Source: Brachybacterium sp. P6-10-X1
GTDB taxonomy: Bacteria > Actinomycetota > Actinomycetes > Actinomycetales > Dermabacteraceae
Length of the DNA: 64,000 nt
Direction of reading: 5' to 3'
Assembly (NCBI RefSeq): GCF_001969445.1
Contig: NZ_CP017297.1
Span: forward strand, 2,418,001-2,482,000
Position numbers and translations under genes: made by a program. Every line of letters starts with the position of its first letter. Positions within the stretch are counted from its first letter, which is position 1. Shown here one piece after another: positions 12,288 to 21,447 of the stretch. The notes beneath the pieces were generated by a model, which was not told where the DNA came from, ran no database searches, and saw nothing but the letters and a program-made list of their open reading frames with translations.

Positions 12288-12940
12288 GAGACGAGTTCCT
12301 TCACGGTTGCGGGCTGGGGACTGGGGCGTTCCTGCGGTGGGCCGTGGGCGGCGCGGGGCGGCGGGCGATGACGGTGGTGGTGCCGGGGGGCGGCACGGTT
12401 CTCGCCGGCGCGACGCTCCGAGGAGCCGTCCGGGATGCCGGATGGACCAGCTCCCCGGGACCGGACGGCCCGGTTCCCGCGGTGCCGGACGAACCGACTC
12501 CGGGGCACCGAGCACCCGACTTCCACGGTGTCGGACGAGCCGACTCCGGGGCACCGGATGTTCCGGTTCCGGGCTCTGCCGAGCTCACGGACCCGAGCGC
12601 CAGTCTACGAGGAGTGCTCCCGTAACGCCCGTGACCTCGGCATTCGAGACGAGACCGCTGGTCATGGAACTTTGTCTACGTGTCCGACACAACAATTCCC
12701 CGTGCGTGCGACCGGGCAACCGACGGCACCGCACAACCATCGGCACCGGACGCCCCGCGGCACCGCACAACCATCGGCACCGCGCAATCACCGGCACCGG
12801 GCGCCGCGCGGCACCGCACAATCACCGACATGGCACAACCACCGGCACCGGGCGCCCCGCGGCGCCGCACTCCCTCCCTCTCCTCCCTCCCACCCCATTC
12901 CCCACTCCTGCTCACCCTCATATCACTCTCTCCCCCCAGC
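12288..12940. repeat. Divergent intergenic region with degenerate GC-rich repeats
   Basis: About 870 bp separate lysC from the next plus-strand gene. At 12470-12560 GACGAACCGACTCCGGGGCACCG-type units recur, and from about 12715 to 12870 the region is a degenerate array around GGCACCGCACAACCATC with a period near 26-35 bp. The open frames across it translate to low-complexity peptides in several frames, so I call no gene. The lysC promoter must lie in its left part, but I cannot point to a convincing one. Confidence 0.55.
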
Positions 12941-12994
12941 GAGCTCTGCGCTCTCGTTGCCATGGCTCGCTGTGGCAACGAGAGCGCAGAGCTC
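12941..12994. repeat. 54-bp palindromic element, copy C (perfect 22-10-22)
   Basis: The cleanest copy: a perfect 22-bp inverted repeat starting GAGCTCTGCG and ending CGCAGAGCTC, with TTGCCA and TGGCAA bordering a 10-bp centre. As RNA it would form a very stable hairpin, but no T-run follows. It is the only copy lying between divergent genes. Confidence 0.9.
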
Positions 12995-13158
12995 GGTCGG
13001 GGCCATCGGGCCCGGACCGAGGTCGTGGCAGGGCCTGTGTGTGTCCGGAGTCCGCGCCACACTGGGCCCGGGCGGGGAGGACCGATGCCGACACCGTACT
13101 GAGCAGGCCGTTGTGGATCCCGAGGGAACGTTGGTCCGCGATCGCACACCCTTGGCCC

Positions 13159-14103
13159 ATGCCTCGCCTCCGCACGCCCCTCGCCGATGACATGCTCCCC
13201 GCTGTCTTCTCCCGGACCGAAGCCGCGGCGGCCGGCGTCACCGTCGAGCGTCTCCGCGCGCCCGACGTCCGTTCCGTGGTGCGAGGCCTCTACGCGCGGG
13301 CGGACGCGGAGATCCTGGAGAGTGATGTCGTCGCGGCCCTCACCAAGAACGACCCACGGGTGGCCGCCTGCGGGCCGACGGCATCGCGCCTGTGGGGGTT
13401 CCCCCAGAAGATCGGGGCGAGAGCATGGAAGTTCACGGACCCGGCGTCACGGATCCACCTCACGAACTCCACCGTGCGGCGCCGGAACACGAAGAAGCTC
13501 CGCTGGCGCAGCCTCGACCTGACCGCCTCGGACGTGGCCGAGGTCGGCGATGCACGCCTCACCTCTCGCGTGCGCACCTGGCTGGACCTCGCCGCCACGT
13601 TGTCGACGGATGACCTCACGGAGATCGGCGACCACCTGGTGCGGATGCCGCGCGCCATGTTCGAGGGTCGCAGCTCGCCGCATGCGACGCTCGACCAGCT
13701 CCGGCAGGCAGTGCTCCACCACCATGGCCGCGGCGCCCTTCGCCTCCGGCATTCGTTGGAGGACATACGGATCGGCAGCGACTCCCCCGCCGAGACCCGG
13801 CTCCGTCTGGGCGTGCTGCGGTCGGGCCTGCCCGTGCCCCTGCTGAACACGGCCATCCGCGATGACGGAATCTGGCTCGGCGAACCGGACCTCTCGTGGC
13901 CGCAGTGGAAGGTGTGCGTCGAGCACGAAGGGCCGACTCACCTCACCAAGAAACAGCAGGAAGAGGACATCGGGCGCACCGAGCTCCGCAACGCGGAAGG
14001 CTGGATCGAGGTGCGAACGGTGGCCAAGGACCTCCGGAACTCCTGCGCCCGCGGGACGGAGAGGATCGCCACCGCGCTGCGCCGGCATGGCTGGCAGGGG
14101 TGA
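13159..14103 (+). CDS. AbiEi antitoxin-like / DUF559-type nuclease-fold protein
   Basis: A 314-residue protein of a kind common as singletons in actinobacteria. The N-terminal part (VFSRTEAAAAGVTVERLRA...VVRGLYAR) resembles the winged-helix of type IV antitoxin AbiEi. The C-terminal 90 residues resemble DUF559/Vsr-like PD-(D/E)XK folds: ETRLRLG, then GEPDLSWPQWKVCVEHEG with candidate metal ligands Asp and Glu. No AbiEii toxin gene is next to it. Start ATG 13159; ATG 13192 is an alternative. The flanks on both sides are repeat-rich, so the gene is isolated. Defence or DNA repair is conceivable; function is not established. Confidence 0.7.
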   Translation: MPRLRTPLADDMLPAVFSRTEAAAAGVTVERLRAPDVRSVVRGLYARADAEILESDVVAALTKNDPRVAACGPTASRLWGFPQKIGARAWKFTDPASRIHLTNSTVRRRNTKKLRWRSLDLTASDVAEVGDARLTSRVRTWLDLAATLSTDDLTEIGDHLVRMPRAMFEGRSSPHATLDQLRQAVLHHHGRGALRLRHSLEDIRIGSDSPAETRLRLGVLRSGLPVPLLNTAIRDDGIWLGEPDLSWPQWKVCVEHEGPTHLTKKQQEEDIGRTELRNAEGWIEVRTVAKDLRNSCARGTERIATALRRHGWQG

Positions 14104-14180
14104 GCCGACGCTCCGATCTCACCCAGTCTCCCCGCAAGCCGCAAGAACTCCCAGAGCGCGCACGGCCGAGTGTTCCCCAG

Positions 14181-14261
14181 GAGCACTCAGGTCCGACAGA
14201 TCCACCGGAGCACTCAGGTCCGACAGATCCACCGGAGCACTCAGGTCCGACAGGTCCACCT
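14181..14261. repeat. 27-bp tandem repeat, three copies
   Basis: Three head-to-tail 27-bp units beginning GAGCACTCAGGTCCGACAG; the first two are identical and the third differs at two or three bases. The last unit runs directly into palindromic element D. Confidence 0.9.
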
Positions 14262-14310
14262 CTGCAGAAGCGGTGCCAAAAGCGCCGGAAGCCACACGAA
14301 AGCAGAACTC
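14257..14310. repeat. 54-bp palindromic element, copy D (diverged)
   Basis: Exactly 54 bp, starting CACCTCTGCA and ending GCAGAACTC. It keeps TGCCA near position 18 and a CCGGAAG centre shared with copy E, but the arms have decayed. The family assignment rests on identical length and matching ends. Confidence 0.65.
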
Positions 14311-14349
14311 GACCGAGGCGAGCCCGACAGCCGACCCCTCCCCGTGATC

Positions 14350-14403
14350 CACCTCTGCACAGTCGTTCCCAAAACCACCGGAAGGACCGAGAACGTAGAA
14401 CTC
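14350..14403. repeat. 54-bp palindromic element, copy E (diverged)
   Basis: Begins CACCTCTGCA like copy D and ends GTAGAACTC. Contains GTCGTT as in copies C and F at the same offset, and CACCGGAAGG at the centre. D and E are 93 bp apart in the same orientation, repeating the pair arrangement of copies A and B. Confidence 0.65.
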
Positions 14404-14408
14404 AACTT

Positions 14409-14580
14409 GGCGGGCCAGGCCGCCGGGCCGGGCAGGCCAGGCCGCCGGGCCGGGCAGGCCGGACTGGGCAGGCCAGGCTGCCGGGCCGGGCAGGCCGGAC
14501 TGGGCAGGCCAGGCCACCGGGCTGGGCAGGCCAGGCCGGGCAGGCCGGGCTGCCGGGCCAGGCTGTCTGCCCGGGTGGGC
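14409..14580. repeat. GC-rich GGCAGGCC-type minisatellite
   Basis: Imperfect units around GGGCCGGGCAGGCC and GGACTGGGCAGGCCAGG fill the space up to the mannitol dehydrogenase stop. A very similar array lies at 21448-21640, also between convergent genes. Several frames stay open by composition only. Confidence 0.65.
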
Positions 14581-14627
14581 CGCTGGGCCGGCACGGCCTC
14601 CCGGCGAAGGCACGGGATCGGGACGAC

Positions 14628-16214
14628 TCAGGCCTCGGCCTCGACCAGCTCGCTCAACAGGGCTCGGGCGCCGTCGGTGCGCAGCACGTCCAGGGCGTGG
14701 AGGTAGGGCTCGGTGAACGCCTCGTGCTCGACCAGGTCACCGAACAGCTCCTCGTCGCGGAGGAAGGCGAGCGGGTCCTCGTCGTGCTTCGCGGCGGCAG
14801 CCATCACGCGGTCGTGGAGACGGTCCACGACGGGCCACTCCTCGCCGTTCTCCCCGGTGCCCTCGGCATACCGTGCCCAGGAGGCCACGATCGCGGCCGT
14901 CGCGGTGACGGAGCGGCCGGCCTCGAGGTTCTCGCGGATCACGGGCACCATCCAGGTGGGGATGCGGTCGGAGGACTCGGCGGCGAGGCGGGCCAGGGTG
15001 TCCTTGATGGCCTCGTTGGCGAAGCGCGCCATGAGCTCGTCCTTGTAGGCGGTCAGGTCGATGCCCGGCACCTCGGGGACGGTCGGCGTGCCCTCGACGT
15101 CCATGTACAGGGTGCGGGTGAAGGGGGCGAGGTGCTCGTCCACGGCGGCCTCGTCGGCGTAGGTCAGCCCCAGCAGCAGCCCGAAGTAGGCGATGGCCTG
15201 GTGGGAGCAGTTCAGCAGGCGCAGCTTCATCAGCTCGTAGGGCTCGACGTCCTCGACCATCTGCACCCCGGCCTCCTCGTAGGCAGGGCGACCGGCGGGG
15301 AACTCGTCCTCCAGGACCCACTGCACGAAGTCCTCGGCGACCACCGGCCAGGCGTCGTCGATCCCGTAGTCGCCGGAGACCATCTCGATGTCCTCCGGCA
15401 CGGTCGCCGGGGTGATGCGGTCGACCATGCAGTTGGGGAAGGCGACGTGCTGCTCGATCCAGTCCGCCAGCAGCTCCTGCCCATGCAGCCCGTTCTCGTC
15501 GCGACGGCGGGCGTAGGCGAGGATCATGCGATGGGCCAGGTCACCGTTGCCCCGCACGTTGTCGCAGGACATGACCGTGAACGGCTCGGTGCCTGCCTCG
15601 CGGCGACGACGCAGCGCCTCGACGACGAAGCCGAACATGGTGCGGGGATGGCCGGTGCCGTGGGCGGTGTTGGACCCGGCGGCGTCCTCTCCGGCCCGGC
15701 CGACGGCGGCGGCTCCCGCGGCGTCGAAGCGGGTGGACAGGTCCGCGGCGACGGCTTCGGTCTCGTACTGGAACTCGCCGGTCGAGGGGTTGTAGTTGTA
15801 GCCGCCCTCGGTGACGGTCAGCGAGACGATGCGCACCGCCGGGTCGGTCATCTGGGCGAGCACGGCCTCGGGGTCGTCGGGCGCGAAGAGATATTTCGCG
15901 ATGGAGCCGATCACCCGCGGGTCGCGCTCACCGTCGGGGTCCTTGGTGACCAGGGTGTACATGCCGTCCTGCGCGGTGAGGGCGTCACGCATGCGGGAAT
16001 CTCCCGGCAGCAGGCCGACGCCGCAGATCGCCCAATCGCGGTCGCGCCCGGCATTCATCAGACGGTCCAGGAACATGGCCTGGTGAGCGCGGTGGAAGCC
16101 GCCGACGCCGAAGTGGACGATGCCGACGGCCCGCTCATCGAGCGGGTACCGGGGCACTGCCACATCGCCGCGCGCAGTGATGTCGGGGAGGGCGGAAGCG
16201 TTCAGGGCGGTCAT
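14628..16214 (-). CDS. Mannitol/polyol 2-dehydrogenase family (long-chain dehydrogenase)
   Basis: A 528-residue enzyme of the mannitol dehydrogenase/fructuronate reductase family, which oxidises mannitol-type polyols to ketoses with NAD. The Rossmann start VHFGVGGFHRAHQA is at residues 33-46 and the family catalytic signature K-x4-N-x2-H at 330-338 (KLRLLNCSH). It is about 30-40 residues longer than typical mannitol 2-dehydrogenases. Just downstream of a SorC-type regulator gene on the same strand and near a divergent polyol-type ABC importer, it is best read as the first catabolic enzyme of imported mannitol, sorbitol or arabitol. Hexuronate reduction is the main alternative. Confidence 0.9.
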   Translation of the reverse strand: MTALNASALPDITARGDVAVPRYPLDERAVGIVHFGVGGFHRAHQAMFLDRLMNAGRDRDWAICGVGLLPGDSRMRDALTAQDGMYTLVTKDPDGERDPRVIGSIAKYLFAPDDPEAVLAQMTDPAVRIVSLTVTEGGYNYNPSTGEFQYETEAVAADLSTRFDAAGAAAVGRAGEDAAGSNTAHGTGHPRTMFGFVVEALRRRREAGTEPFTVMSCDNVRGNGDLAHRMILAYARRRDENGLHGQELLADWIEQHVAFPNCMVDRITPATVPEDIEMVSGDYGIDDAWPVVAEDFVQWVLEDEFPAGRPAYEEAGVQMVEDVEPYELMKLRLLNCSHQAIAYFGLLLGLTYADEAAVDEHLAPFTRTLYMDVEGTPTVPEVPGIDLTAYKDELMARFANEAIKDTLARLAAESSDRIPTWMVPVIRENLEAGRSVTATAAIVASWARYAEGTGENGEEWPVVDRLHDRVMAAAAKHDEDPLAFLRDEELFGDLVEHEAFTEPYLHALDVLRTDGARALLSELVEAEA

Positions 16215-16388
16215 GGCTCATCCTTCGTCGGCGAGTTCTGCTGGGGCCGACGATACACACCCGTCGCCAGATGAGCAGGGGTTCGCGCTCACGTGATGGA
16301 GGGCCGACGTGCGGGAGCGGACGAGGATCCCGGCACGAGAACGCCCGCCCCACCTGCTACAGCCGCGCGCTGTTCTTCAGCAGCATGC

Positions 16389-16622
16389 CTCTCACCCCAA
16401 CAGCACACCCCACGCCAGCTGCGCACTTCACGCCAGCAGCGCACTGCACGCCGGCAGCACGTCCCACCCCCGCAGCGCACTGCACGCCGGCAACACGCCC
16501 CGCCCCCGCAGCGCACTTGACGCCAGCAGCACACCCCACGCCAGCAGCACACCCCACCCCAGCCGCGTGCCTCACGCCAGCTGCCCACCTCACGTCGACA
16601 GCGCACCTCACTCCAGCAGTGC
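16389..16622 (-). repeat. 18-bp minisatellite, 13 units, starting inside the regulator's last codons
   Basis: Read on the minus strand, 13 consecutive 18-bp units follow in strict register. Unit 1 is the end of the SorC-type gene (codons for Ala-Leu-Leu-Glu, then TGA, then GGT); units 2 and 3 also carry a TGA in the same frame, and later units drift (for example GTGCTGCTGGCGTGGGGT). The plus strand reads as repeated TPAAH peptides by composition only. Confidence 0.9.
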
Positions 16623-17675
16623 GGCGACCTGGTCGGCGAGCTCCGGGGCGAGCACGATGTCGTCGACGAGCCCGGAGCGAGCGGTGGCGATGACCGCCTC
16701 GGGGCGCCCGACGGCCGGGGCCGCAGCGATCACCCGGGCCCGTCGCAGCTGGTCAGCACGCACCCCGATCACCCGGTCCTCGAGCGCCGAATGCCAGACG
16801 GCGCCCGTTCCGCCCAGCATGATGCCGCAGATCTCGGCGACGATCCCGGCCTCCTGCGCACGCCGCTGCTCGTCGGCACCGAGGCGGGCCCACAGGGTCG
16901 AGGCGCCGGCGGACCAGGCTCCGAGGGAGACCACGGCGACGTCGAGGGCGTCGGCCGCATCGAGCGTCGTGCGCACCTCATCCATCGACCGCAGCGAGGC
17001 GGCGACCTGCGGGGAGTCGACCACGAGCGGGGTGGGCAGCGCCCAGACCCGACCGCCGGCGCGGGCACCGAGGGTGTGGACCAGGGCGGAGGACTCGGCC
17101 GTCGAATAGCCGGCGGCGCTGAGGGGGCCGACGAGCTGGACGATGTCGACCGCGGGCAGGACCTCGAGGAACTCCGGCAGATGCATGAGGGTGCGGGACC
17201 AGGCGATGCCCAGCCGCCCGCTCTCGCGCAGCCGCGTCGTCAGCAATCGGGCGACCTGGCGGGCTATGGCCGCGCGCATCGATTCGCCCGGCCGCGCGGC
17301 AGCGACCGTGACCGAGGAGATGCCGAGCTGCTGGGCGAGGGTGGCATGGTCGCGGCCGGCGGCGCTGGGGTCGACGATCTGGATGCGCACGATGCCCTCG
17401 TCGCGCGCCTCGTCGAGCAGGCGGGCGACCTGGAAGCGGGACAGGCCGTGACGACGCCCGATCTCGACCTTGGACAGGCCGTCGAAGAAGTACTCGGTCG
17501 CGAGCACCGCTTTCACCGAGCCGTCCCCGGGCGAACCCGCACCATCCGCGCCGACCGAGACGGGCCCGACCCGCTCGTCGGTCGAGACCGATCCGCCCCG
17601 CCCGTCAGCCGAGGCGGGCCCGACCTGCCCGTCAGCCAGGTCCCACCGCCCCGGCGTCGTGCCGTCGCGCGCCAT
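16608..17675 (-). CDS. SorC/DeoR-type sugar-binding transcriptional regulator
   Basis: A 355-residue regulator. After a Gly/Asp/Ser-rich first 50 residues, the helix-turn-helix lies at 67-88 (LSKVEIGRRHGLSRFQVARLL), and the remainder is the SorC sugar-phosphate-binding domain (ISSVTVAAA, then VQLVGPLSAAGYS). Such proteins respond to a sugar phosphate and control polyol or pentitol genes. ATG 17675 is preferred because GGGAAGG sits about 7 bases upstream; an in-frame start 36 bp earlier is possible. It lies between the polyol dehydrogenase and the divergent importer, and the intergenic palindromes at 17729-17789 are its likely binding sites. The gene end is embedded in an 18-bp minisatellite. 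Confidence 0.9.
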   Translation of the reverse strand: MARDGTTPGRWDLADGQVGPASADGRGGSVSTDERVGPVSVGADGAGSPGDGSVKAVLATEYFFDGLSKVEIGRRHGLSRFQVARLLDEARDEGIVRIQIVDPSAAGRDHATLAQQLGISSVTVAAARPGESMRAAIARQVARLLTTRLRESGRLGIAWSRTLMHLPEFLEVLPAVDIVQLVGPLSAAGYSTAESSALVHTLGARAGGRVWALPTPLVVDSPQVAASLRSMDEVRTTLDAADALDVAVVSLGAWSAGASTLWARLGADEQRRAQEAGIVAEICGIMLGGTGAVWHSALEDRVIGVRADQLRRARVIAAAPAVGRPEAVIATARSGLVDDIVLAPELADQVAALLE

Positions 17676-17728
17676 GAACGCACCTTCCCGTCTCCCGCGA
17701 ATCACGAACATCTGCGACCCGCCTGTTG

Positions 17729-17789
17729 CTCAACTGAGAGTATATGACTACGCTCACTCACAGGTGAGCACAACCACTCATCACATGAG
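17729..17789. promoter_or_regulatory. Three phased CTCA...TGAG palindromes, candidate SorC operators
   Basis: Three palindromes start at 17729 (CTCAACTGAG), 17753 (CTCACTCACAGGTGAG) and 17777 (CTCATCACATGAG): exactly 24 bp apart, so on nearly the same DNA face. They share CTCA/TGAG ends. TATACT, a strong -10 match for the minus-strand regulator gene, overlaps the segment between the first two. The position between regulator and importer suggests control of both directions. Confidence 0.65.
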
Positions 17790-18006
17790 CGGGCTGCGAT
17801 GTCGCCGCCCACCTCGCCCAGCGGGACCGCCGTCTGCACCTGCGGCGGATCCGCCGGCATCCCGTCACCAGCGGCCACGACACCGGATCCACCCCCAAGA
17901 CCCGTCGGAGCCCCGCCGATCCCCCTGCGGCGCCGCGTTCCGCCCCGGGCCACGGGGGAACCCTCGCCGGGAGTCGGGCCTCGAGCCGTTCAGAGGAGAA
18001 CTGCGC

Positions 18007-19452
18007 ATGGGACACCCCAGATCACATCCGACGCGGCCCCCCGGCGGGCCCGGACCGGCCGACCCCAGCGCGCCCGGTCCGGCCGGCTCGCCGAGCCCCC
18101 TGCCGCGACCCCGTCGCCGCAGCGTTCTGGGTGCCGGCCTGACCGCCGGGCTCGGCGCCACCGCCCTGGCCGGCTGCGGCTCCGGCAGCGGTGACCGCGC
18201 ATCGATCGTCGTCGCGATCGTGTCGAACCCGCAGATGCAGGACGCGATCAGCCTCATCGACGACTTCTCGCAGAAGCACCCCGACATCGACGTGCAGTTC
18301 GTGTCGCTCCCGGAGAACGAGGCGCGCGCGAAGATCACCGCCTCGGTCGCCTCCGGCGGCGGCGAGTTCGACGTCGTGATGATCTCGAACTACGAGACCC
18401 CGCTGTGGGCGCCCAACGACTGGCTCACCGACCTCGAGCCCTACATCGCGAAGACCGACGGCTACGCGCCCGAGGACTTCGTGCCGACGATCAAGGACGC
18501 CCTGACCGTCGACGGCTCGATGTACTCGGTCCCCTTCTACGGCGAGAGCGCGTTCCTGGTCTACCGCCAGGACCTGTTCGACGAGGCCGGCCTCGAGATG
18601 CCGAAACGTCCCAGCTGGGAGGACCTGCGCTCCTTCGCCTCCACCCTGCACGATCCCGGCAGCGGGATGAGCGGCATCGCCCTGCGCGGGCTGGCCGGAT
18701 GGGGCGAGAACATCGCGCCGATGAGCACCGTGCTGAACACCTACGGCGGCTGCTGGTTCGACATGGACTGGGCGCCGCAGCTGACCTCCCCCGAGGTGCG
18801 CGAGGCGATCTCGATGTACGTCGACACACTGCGCTCCTACGGGCAGCCCGGCGCCGCGACCTCCGGTTTCGGCGAATGCCTGACCCACTTCAGCCAGGGC
18901 AACGCCGCCATGTGGTTCGACGCCTCCTCGATGGTCTCCGGGGTCGAGAACCCCGACTCCTCCACCGTCGTCGGCAAGACCGGCTACGCGCTGGGGCCGA
19001 CGCAGCTGACCGAGTACGCCGGCTGGCTGTACTCCTGGGCCCTGGCCATCCCCCGGACCAGCCAGAAGAAGGACGCTGCCTGGGAGTTCATCGCCTGGAT
19101 GACCCATCCGGACTATTTCCAGCTGGTCGGCGAGGAGATCGGCTGGGAGGCGCTGCCGCCCGGCTCGCGGCTGTCGACCTACGAGATCCCCGAGTACGCC
19201 GAGCTCTCGAAGAACTACGCCGAGCCGACGCTGGACTCGATGGAGAACTCCACCCAGGAGAACTCGATGACCGTCGAGGTCCCCTACGACGGTCTGCAGA
19301 ACGTCGTCATCCCCGAGTTCCAGGACCTCGGCACGCGCGTCGGCCAGCAGTTCTCCGCCGCGATCGCCGGGCAGAAGAGCGTCGACGAGGCGCTGAAGCA
19401 GTCGCAGGGCTTCGCCGAATCGGTCGCCCGCACCTACGGATGGGAAGGCTGA
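18007..19452 (+). CDS. ABC polyol/sugar importer, substrate-binding lipoprotein
   Basis: A 481-residue family-1 binding protein. The first 35 residues are Pro/Gly-rich, then PRRRS (35-39) and a lipobox LAGC with Cys 57, giving a Tat-type lipoprotein with an unusually long n-region. The body resembles SmoE/MtlE polyol binders (VVAIVSNPQMQDAISL, SVPFYGESAFLVYRQDLFDEAG, and a late WAFEFIAW-like AAWEFIAWMTHPDY). AGAGGAG precedes ATG 18007. It opens the three-gene importer divergent from the SorC-type regulator; mannitol or sorbitol is the likely ligand, by context. Confidence 0.9.
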   Translation: MGHPRSHPTRPPGGPGPADPSAPGPAGSPSPLPRPRRRSVLGAGLTAGLGATALAGCGSGSGDRASIVVAIVSNPQMQDAISLIDDFSQKHPDIDVQFVSLPENEARAKITASVASGGGEFDVVMISNYETPLWAPNDWLTDLEPYIAKTDGYAPEDFVPTIKDALTVDGSMYSVPFYGESAFLVYRQDLFDEAGLEMPKRPSWEDLRSFASTLHDPGSGMSGIALRGLAGWGENIAPMSTVLNTYGGCWFDMDWAPQLTSPEVREAISMYVDTLRSYGQPGAATSGFGECLTHFSQGNAAMWFDASSMVSGVENPDSSTVVGKTGYALGPTQLTEYAGWLYSWALAIPRTSQKKDAAWEFIAWMTHPDYFQLVGEEIGWEALPPGSRLSTYEIPEYAELSKNYAEPTLDSMENSTQENSMTVEVPYDGLQNVVIPEFQDLGTRVGQQFSAAIAGQKSVDEALKQSQGFAESVARTYGWEG

Positions 19453-19508
19453 GCGATGCGCACCCCTGATCGACGCAGCGTCACGCACGAGCGGAAGGAG
19501 ACGGGCCG

Positions 19509-20510
19509 ATGAGCACCACCACGGCGATGCCCGACGGCGCCGGAGACGCCCCGTCGGCCGATGCCCGCACTCCCGCGCGCGGTCCGTCGGCCGACGGACC
19601 GGGCGGTCGCACCTCGCACGACGGCGGGTACTCCACGGCCGAGGCCTGGCGGCGCCGGCTCCCGCTGATGCCCGCGTTCCTCTTCGTGGTCATCTGCACC
19701 CAGATCCCTTTCCTGCTGACGATCTGGTACTCACTGCGCTCCCGCAACCTCCTGCGCCCCGAGGGCGAGGAGTTCGTGGGCCTGCGCAACTACCTCGACA
19801 TCTTCCTCGACTCCACGTTCCGCACGGCGGCGCTGAACTCGATCCTCATCACGCTGGGCTGCGTGCTGGTCTCGCTGGTGATCGGGCTCGGTCTCGCGCT
19901 GCTGCTGGACCGGAAGTTCTTCGGCCGCGGATTCATCCGCACGCTGCTGATCACGCCGTTCCTCATCATGCCGGTGGCCGGGGCGATGCTCTGGTCGATC
20001 TCCCTGTTCAACCCCACCTACGGCCTCGTGAACTGGCTGATCTCCCTCGTGGGCATCTCGCCGGTGGACTGGACCAGCCAGCTGCCGATGCTGTCGATCA
20101 TAATCGCCCTGGTGTGGCAATGGACCCCGTTCATGATGCTGCTGCTTCTGGCGGGGCTGCAGTCCCAGACCGGGGACGTGCTCGAGGCCGCCTCGATGGA
20201 CGGCGCCGGGCCCTGGACCACGTTCGTCCACATCACCCTGCCCCACCTGCGGTTCTACCTCGAGCTGTCGGTGCTGCTGGGCGCGATCTACGTCGTCAAC
20301 ACCTTCGATCAGATCTACCTGATGACCGCGGGAGGCCCGGGCACCGCCAGCGCCAATCTGCCGTTCTACATCTATCAGCGAGCGTTCCTCGGGTTCGACA
20401 TCGGGCAGTCCTCGGCGATGGGTGTGATCACCGTGATCGCCACGATCATCGTCGCCATGTTCGCGCTGCGTCTGATCTTCACGAGCATCAACAGCAAGGA
20501 GCAGTCATGA
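19509..20510 (+). CDS. ABC polyol importer permease, SmoF/MalF type
   Basis: A 333-residue permease with six hydrophobic segments after a roughly 45-residue polar Ser/Gly/Pro tail. The EAA loop is at 226-245 (EAASMDGAG...). GAAGGAG precedes the ATG. The 56 bp between it and the binding-protein gene, and the 49 bp to the next gene, end in the same GCGGAAGGAGACGG-type ribosome-binding segment. Confidence 0.92.
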   Translation: MSTTTAMPDGAGDAPSADARTPARGPSADGPGGRTSHDGGYSTAEAWRRRLPLMPAFLFVVICTQIPFLLTIWYSLRSRNLLRPEGEEFVGLRNYLDIFLDSTFRTAALNSILITLGCVLVSLVIGLGLALLLDRKFFGRGFIRTLLITPFLIMPVAGAMLWSISLFNPTYGLVNWLISLVGISPVDWTSQLPMLSIIIALVWQWTPFMMLLLLAGLQSQTGDVLEAASMDGAGPWTTFVHITLPHLRFYLELSVLLGAIYVVNTFDQIYLMTAGGPGTASANLPFYIYQRAFLGFDIGQSSAMGVITVIATIIVAMFALRLIFTSINSKEQS

Positions 20511-20559
20511 GCGTCCTTCGTCGACGACCTGTGAGGAACGAACGGAAGGAGACGGAGTC

Positions 20560-21447
20560 ATGAGCGCAGTGACCGCCGACGCCCCGCGGACCTCCCCCTC
20601 GGCGCCGCCCACGATCCGGTCGCGTCGCCCCAAGGGACGGACCAGCGGACACCTGCTGAGCGTGCTGGCCTGGGCCGCCGGGCTGCTGTTCTTCGCCCCG
20701 GTGGCGTGGATGGTGCTGACCAGCTTCAAGCAGGAGTCCCAGGCCGCCTCGAATCCGCCGACGTTCTTCTTCACCCCGACGCTGGAGCAGTACGCCTCGG
20801 TGATCGGCACCGCGGGCGCCGGCTCGTACCTGCTGAACTCGGTGATCGCCACCGCCTGCTCGACGCTGCTGGTGCTGGTGCTCGCCGTGCCCGCCGCCTA
20901 CGCGGTGAGCATCCGACCGGTGAAGCGGACGCAGGACTTCCTGTTCTTCTTCATCTCCACCAAGATGCTGCCGGTCGTCGCGGTGATCATGCCGATCTAC
21001 GTGATCGCGGGGCAGATCCGGATGCTCGACAACATCCTCACGCTGATCATCCTGTACACGGCGATGAACCTGCCCATCGCGGTGTGGATGATGCGCTCGT
21101 TCTTCCTCGAGGTGCCCGCAGAGGTGCTCGAGGCGGCCTCGATCGACGGGGCCTCGCTGCTGCGCACCATGCGCACGGTGCTGCTGCCGATGGTGGCCCC
21201 GGGCCTCGCGGCGACGGCGCTGATCTGCGTGATCTTCGCATGGAACGAGTTCTTCTTCGCCCTGAACCTCACCGCCGCGAATGCCGCGACGGTGCCGATC
21301 TTCCTCATGTCGACCATGACCTCGGAGGGGCTGTTCCTGGCACGCCTGTCCGCCGCCTCGGTGCTGGCGTCGCTGCCGGTGGTCCTGGCCGGCTGGATCG
21401 CGCAGAAGCAGCTGGTGCGCGGCCTGTCGATGGGCGCGGTGAAGTAG
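20560..21447 (+). CDS. ABC polyol importer permease, SmoG/MalG type
   Basis: A 295-residue permease, EAA loop at 191-210 (EAASIDGAS...), ending LVRGLSMGAVK as in MalG-like subunits. GGAAGGAG precedes ATG 20560. It completes the importer; no ATPase follows, again pointing to a shared ATPase elsewhere in the genome. Confidence 0.92.
   Translation: MSAVTADAPRTSPSAPPTIRSRRPKGRTSGHLLSVLAWAAGLLFFAPVAWMVLTSFKQESQAASNPPTFFFTPTLEQYASVIGTAGAGSYLLNSVIATACSTLLVLVLAVPAAYAVSIRPVKRTQDFLFFFISTKMLPVVAVIMPIYVIAGQIRMLDNILTLIILYTAMNLPIAVWMMRSFFLEVPAEVLEAASIDGASLLRTMRTVLLPMVAPGLAATALICVIFAWNEFFFALNLTAANAATVPIFLMSTMTSEGLFLARLSAASVLASLPVVLAGWIAQKQLVRGLSMGAVK

Noticed and set aside
16389-16622. Possible CRISPR array
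   Set aside because: Units of 18 bp follow without spacers and drift gradually; there are no cas genes in the window.
16271-16693. A plus-strand open frame of 140 codons with repeated TPAAH peptides
   Set aside because: It lies over the 18-bp minisatellite and the antisense of the SorC-type gene. The repeats are explained by the minus-strand register that starts with that gene's last codons, and no ribosome-binding site or family match supports a protein.
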